NCBI GenBank assembly: GCA_020632975.1
Contig: JACKEL010000003.1
Coordinates: 186,001 to 250,000 of the forward strand
Length of the DNA: 64,000 nt
Source: Myxococcales bacterium
Lineage (GTDB): Bacteria > Myxococcota_C > UBA6777
Direction: 5' to 3'
Shown piece after piece: positions 61,901 through 64,000 of the stretch. Position 1 is the first letter of the stretch; each line of letters opens with the position of its first letter. The notes below the pieces were generated by a model. It did no database searches, was not told the origin of the DNA, and saw only the letters and a program-made list of their open reading frames with translations. A program made the position numbers and the translations under genes.

Positions 61901-61967
61901 AAAGTGTGTGAGAAATCTCTGAGGGGGAGGGTTCTTTTTTCTGCAAGGAAGTTCTCTCTTCACGCAA
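58893..61967 (-). CDS. SARP-type / STAND (NB-ARC) / TPR regulatory protein (1024 aa)
   Basis: Residues ~22-250 are a SARP-like output region followed by a bacterial transcriptional activator (BTAD) helical domain (LFLYLAHHPTPQSRQKLMAL; KLDPWNEEAHHHLILAYARKGE). Residues ~272-600 are a STAND/NB-ARC ATPase: DFVGRETELQQIEQQL, Walker A AIVGMGGIGKTSLAQELH, Walker B LLIFDNIE, and TSRVAPALPSTKLYPL. Residues ~640-1000 are TPR-like helices (LINNIGVLCIFEKDYTQAQP-type units). Such proteins act as ligand-triggered switches, often for secondary metabolism or defence. The start is TTG at 61967 with GGAG eight bases upstream; a later TTG is possible. The PLA2-like gene diverges from it. Confidence 0.9.
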   Translation of the reverse strand: MREERTSLQKKEPSPSEISHTLFVRCFGWPTLHLGEQPLEDFASTKALGLFLYLAHHPTPQSRQKLMALFWPESDEKKAQSSLRSALYSLTQTLGDYLDTQRKTVSILAQSPLWVDSIAFQKKLTSQDPTEKEEALGLFQDHFLAGFHLKDAPLFEEWLQQKRTQLSQQAIETLTTQLEESTQLHDVEKSIRWGHQLLKLDPWNEEAHHHLILAYARKGEDHRALQCYSTLRSTLQEGLGLEPSEEANTLRERILQKRRLPLSKPPKTTDFVGRETELQQIEQQLLQPSTRSLAIVGMGGIGKTSLAQELHKRLQGRFLHGVYGLSMATLRHQDQMLSTLAHTLRCPIPRGKNIKDELFDFLQECEMLLIFDNIEHLLDEQHTIPWFAQLLEHAPHCKLLMTSRVAPALPSTKLYPLQGLHVPTSTKDPLQADAPALLLRTVRTLNAHYQPAQDQELLLQICETLGGLPLGIKMAAPLLLDPKGRKILEDLPQRVHQLQAGQHLQGNKHTSLTEIFHQAQELLPAEARQLLEEFGLFAESATPEACTSILQSQTSAASTLLHHSLLSFDGQRYRMHRVLHRLAQSKLLHAPTYQEKRQRHAAYYLRYIEPLEGASADKEKEREAQIAQELDNIRVAWGFLLEQGNEEDIKLYLSELYAFFSHTGRYHEGYLWLQEGLEDLKEVAAPQQERLHTMLSLYAAGLRSYTDEVEASYQAAQACLEQLDQEAQPALAAFACNILGMLEIYRGRYTEAQSLLHRALQLFPQETEPRQRIRAFVNLGSVYTRSGDFEQGKAILKQGLQFSEEAGLLHAQAHLLNNIGVLCIFEKDYTQAQPYLQQCAALSQKLAYAPTCAAAFENLSEIALIQEQYLQCLEWAKQSKRWAEETQDRSATLRAWANIIHCDHHLGEHAACLQHCKEALQLAYKVEKRPPLMGFLTSLTKLLFLLDQMEIALELGAFLYSQPATEQQHRAMLAELSIPHQEATQKNAPTAQLEGWLSRLTTLFQSIEEELMQTQVTAPLDSLQ

Positions 61968-62200
61968 AAATCACGCTCCGTAGTTACTTCGTTTTTTGTC
62001 TTGATAAACGGCGTTTTCAGAAGGGCGTGTGGTCCTTCTGAGCGCCTTGGTTTCCTCTGCATCGAGCAACGAAGTTCACACGACATTTGAGGAACCCTGC
62101 ATAGGTGAGACACCGCAAGACGGCATGTCTCGTGTTGGCCTAAGCAGCGTGGTTAGGTGTGCGCTGCGTGTGATTGTTTTTAGACGGAGGAACGAAGCAA

Positions 62201-62794
62201 ATGATGCGTGTGTTAAAGACGACTGTATGTATGGTGCTTGTTTTTTTGGCCTATTCGTCTAGTTCGTGGGCGAATCCAATTGCCAAACGTGTGAAGTGGG
62301 GGAACTACTGCGGTTCGGGGAATGGGGATCTGCGTAGCGGTAAAAAACCGATTGATAAGATCGATGCGAGCTGCAAGCGACATGATGAGTGTTGTCGTCC
62401 TTCGACAAAAGTTGCGGGGGTTTCTGTGTGCCCTTGTTGGTGTGACAAACGCCTTGTCGATGATGTTTCGCGGCTTTCTCAGAGCGGTATGAGCGTCAAA
62501 CAACGCACCACCATCGCCATTATCAAGAGCGTCTTTTCGACGCATATATGCCACTGCAAGGGTCGTATGTGCAACTACAAGTTCAAGTGTGGCACCACCA
62601 AGAAGTGCAAAACGATCCGTAAAAAGAAGCTTTGCGTGCCTGTACCTTATTGCAAGATCAACAAAGTTTGTGGAAATCACGCCATTCGTGGATGGGGGGC
62701 GAAGTGTCGTCTGCCTCGTTGCGCGACCAAGAAGAAGTGTAAGCGCTTTATGGGGAAAAACTTCTGTTTCCCCGTCCTTGTCTGCAAGAAGTAA
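62201..62794 (+). CDS. Secreted phospholipase-A2-like protein with duplicated Cys/Lys-rich tail
   Basis: A 197-residue protein. The signal peptide ends at SSWA|NP (~24). The PLA2 motifs follow: the calcium loop WGNYCGSGNG (Tyr36-Cys37-Gly38) and the active-site helix DASCKRHDECC, with the His61-Asp62 dyad. Secreted PLA2 enzymes hydrolyse the sn-2 ester of phospholipids using Ca. The C-terminal ~80 residues carry two copies of a basic Cys unit: CGTTKKCKTIRKKKLCVPV and CATKKKCKRFMGKNFCFPV, each ending near CK. These may bind membranes or anionic polymers. About 22 Cys in total imply a heavily disulfide-bonded secreted product. ATG at 62201 follows GGAGG; the signal peptide supports this. A SARP/STAND regulator diverges from it. 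Confidence 0.85.
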   Translation: MMRVLKTTVCMVLVFLAYSSSSWANPIAKRVKWGNYCGSGNGDLRSGKKPIDKIDASCKRHDECCRPSTKVAGVSVCPCWCDKRLVDDVSRLSQSGMSVKQRTTIAIIKSVFSTHICHCKGRMCNYKFKCGTTKKCKTIRKKKLCVPVPYCKINKVCGNHAIRGWGAKCRLPRCATKKKCKRFMGKNFCFPVLVCKK

Positions 62795-62834
62795 AAAGGC
62801 CCGAATATCGGCGATGATCGAACAGGGATGTTCG

Positions 62835-63548
62835 TTATCGTTTGGGGGAGGGGGGAGTCGTGGGGAAAAAGGCGGCATCGGGTAGCCAGCCTTTGGTGAT
62901 CTTGGGTGGGGTTTGATCATTCGCATATCGCGCAAAAGACCATCCCTTCTGGATCTTCAGGATCTCAACCATCTGTCTTTGTAGGATGTAAGCTTTTCGC
63001 TGTTTCTTCTGCAGGGGTTGTGGATAAAAGTGGACTTTGGGGACTTTGACCACGCGCACAAAAAGCGCGTGGTTCGGGCGTGTAAGTGTAAACTTCACGC
63101 CTTGTTTGTCCGCCACCAAAGGCGATGCTCGTCCACATCCTCCATGCTCTTGATCCAGTCGCAAGTGCGCAAGGATGCGCCCTTTTTCTTGCAAGAATCG
63201 CAAGGTCCCCGTGATGACTTCTTTGTCGCTTGGATACCACGTCTTCAACTTGTAATGATCTTTCTCAAAACGCCCGTGGATCTGAAAGGTACACTCTGCT
63301 GAAGGCCCTTTGGTGATCGGGTTGTAGCCGATTGCCGTGTGGTAATAGCCCGTCAGGAGGCCGTTTTTGTGATCGATGCCAAGAGACATCGCTTGATCGT
63401 AATATCCTGCGATGCCTTTGGGAGTGAAACTTGGCTGTGGGGCAGCGTGTACAAGAGTCGGGAAAGCACACGAGAGAACAAAGAGTAAGAAAAGACCTCG
63501 AAGCTGTAAGCCTCGATGGTTCCGTGATAAACGTAGCATATCTTTCAT
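62835..63548 (-). CDS. Secreted protein of unknown function (237 aa)
   Basis: The signal peptide (GLFLLFVLSCAFPTLVHAA) is followed by a mainly beta domain: PKGIAGYYDQAMSLGIDHKN, GLLTGYYHTAIGYNPITKGP and CTFQIHGRFEKDHYKLKTWY resemble a calycin or lipid-binding beta barrel. Two Cys are present in that region and one in EHGGCGRASPL. The C-terminal ~60 residues are basic (LQKKQRKAYILQRQMVEILK) and end in a Pro-rich stretch. No family recognised. AAGGAGG precedes the ATG at 63548. It converges on the PLA2-like gene. Confidence 0.78.
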   Translation of the reverse strand: MKDMLRLSRNHRGLQLRGLFLLFVLSCAFPTLVHAAPQPSFTPKGIAGYYDQAMSLGIDHKNGLLTGYYHTAIGYNPITKGPSAECTFQIHGRFEKDHYKLKTWYPSDKEVITGTLRFLQEKGRILAHLRLDQEHGGCGRASPLVADKQGVKFTLTRPNHALFVRVVKVPKVHFYPQPLQKKQRKAYILQRQMVEILKIQKGWSFARYANDQTPPKITKGWLPDAAFFPTTPPSPKR

Positions 63549-63653
63549 CAAAGACCCTCCTTTGGTCTGTGTTGTGGGAGTTTGCTCGTTTGTAAAGACG
63601 CTTGGACGTATGTGAGGTTGCATGGGAAGGGAGAAGGGTGGGGCTCGGGAAGA

Positions 63654-63998
63654 TCAGGAACCTCGATAGGTGGAGAAACCGAAAGGGCTGATCAATAGGG
63701 GGACATGGTAGTGTTCATCTGTGGCTTTGATCTCGAAAGTCACCAGCACTTCAGGATAAAAGGTCTGGGTATCGCTGGCCGCAAAGTAAGTCCCTGTATC
63801 AAAGCGCATCTGGTACACGCCCACACGGAGACTGCCTGGAGCCAAAAGGTCCGCAATGCGGCCATCTGCGTTTGTGACGCCGCTTGCGATCTGTTCCCAT
63901 GTTCCATCAGCTTTGCGTTTGGAAAGCTGGATGGGAAGGTCGGTTGCGGGCTTTCCAAGATTGGTATCGAGAGCGTGCGTTGTGATTGGGCTGCGCAT
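63654..63998 (-). CDS. uraH: 5-hydroxyisourate hydrolase (transthyretin-related)
   Basis: A 114-residue protein with both family signatures: ITTHALDTNLGKPATDLPIQL at the N-terminus and the C-terminal HYHVPLLISPFGFSTYRGS, which supplies active-site His and the terminal YRGS. It hydrolyses 5-hydroxyisourate to OHCU in the breakdown of urate to allantoin. Length is normal, so the gene is complete, although the ATG lies two bases from the window edge and its ribosome binding site is out of view. Other purine catabolic genes may lie to the right. Confidence 0.96.
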   Translation of the reverse strand: MRSPITTHALDTNLGKPATDLPIQLSKRKADGTWEQIASGVTNADGRIADLLAPGSLRVGVYQMRFDTGTYFAASDTQTFYPEVLVTFEIKATDEHYHVPLLISPFGFSTYRGS

Positions 63999-64000
63999 CG

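Noticed and set aside
1..64000. tRNA, rRNA, insertion sequences and phage genes.
   Set aside because: None recognised on either strand by eye. A covariance-model scan would be needed to exclude a single tRNA or small RNA.

Overview
The window encodes about 47 genes at high density on both strands, with base composition near half G+C by eye. It looks like the chromosome of a Gram-negative, predator- or soil-type bacterium related to Myxococcota/Bradymonadia (the old Deltaproteobacteria). The grounds are: many lipoproteins with LxxC lipoboxes; Cys-rich surface proteins ending in a Cys motif, a hydrophobic helix and an Arg cluster (MYXO-CTERM-like); long regulators mixing SARP, STAND and TPR domains; and several very long proteins. 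This is inference. No rRNA, tRNA, integrase, transposase or cas gene was seen.

Layout. 1-5.7 kb: a GNAT/N-acyl-amino-acid-synthase-like protein (cut by the window edge) and an ABC exporter, each ending in a cyclic-nucleotide-binding domain, then a GMC oxidoreductase and a tiny possible lipoprotein. 5.8-8.4 kb: a membrane sensor-like protein and an ALDH7-type aldehyde dehydrogenase, divergently arranged. 8.4-13.3 kb: a 965-residue surface protein with 21 eight-Cys repeats, a multi-pass membrane protein and a small lipoprotein. 13.3-18.1 kb: a double-length GlmS-like protein diverging from a methyltransferase and a rubredoxin. 18.1-22.3 kb: an orphan ExbB/TolQ-type proton channel, a lipoprotein, a TolA-like Ala/Lys-rich protein and a secreted polyester/feruloyl-type esterase. 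22.3-27.1 kb: housekeeping genes xseA, radC, serA and bcp.

27.3-39.1 kb: a multidomain signalling protein whose receiver and GGDEF domains have mostly lost their key residues, a GH31 lipoprotein, an alpha/beta hydrolase, a carboxypeptidase-regulatory-like lipoprotein, a CDF metal exporter, a DUF4291 protein, a dual-specificity phosphatase and a small membrane protein. 39.6-47.1 kb: one 2487-residue polytopic membrane protein, followed by a convergent overlapping TPR gene, a minisatellite-like intergenic repeat and an alpha-solenoid membrane protein. 50-56 kb: TetR, an AlkB-like dioxygenase, a radical SAM protein, a Cys-rich surface protein, a DUF2804 protein and a TPR lipoprotein.

56-59 kb: a sulfite/nitrite reductase operon in which the hemoprotein gene is translationally coupled to DUF934 and to a shikimate-kinase-like protein lacking the P-loop lysine. 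59-64 kb: a SARP/STAND/TPR regulator diverging from a secreted phospholipase-A2-like protein with a duplicated Cys/Lys-rich tail, then a secreted protein and 5-hydroxyisourate hydrolase.

The most unusual items are the degenerate kinase in the sulfite reductase operon, the PLA2-like secreted protein beside the STAND regulator, the giant membrane protein, the double-size GlmS homologue, the 21-repeat Cys protein and a dispersed motif ending in GGGATCGAAAC. Start codons were chosen by Shine-Dalgarno match and signal peptide position, so several differ from the longest open frame.
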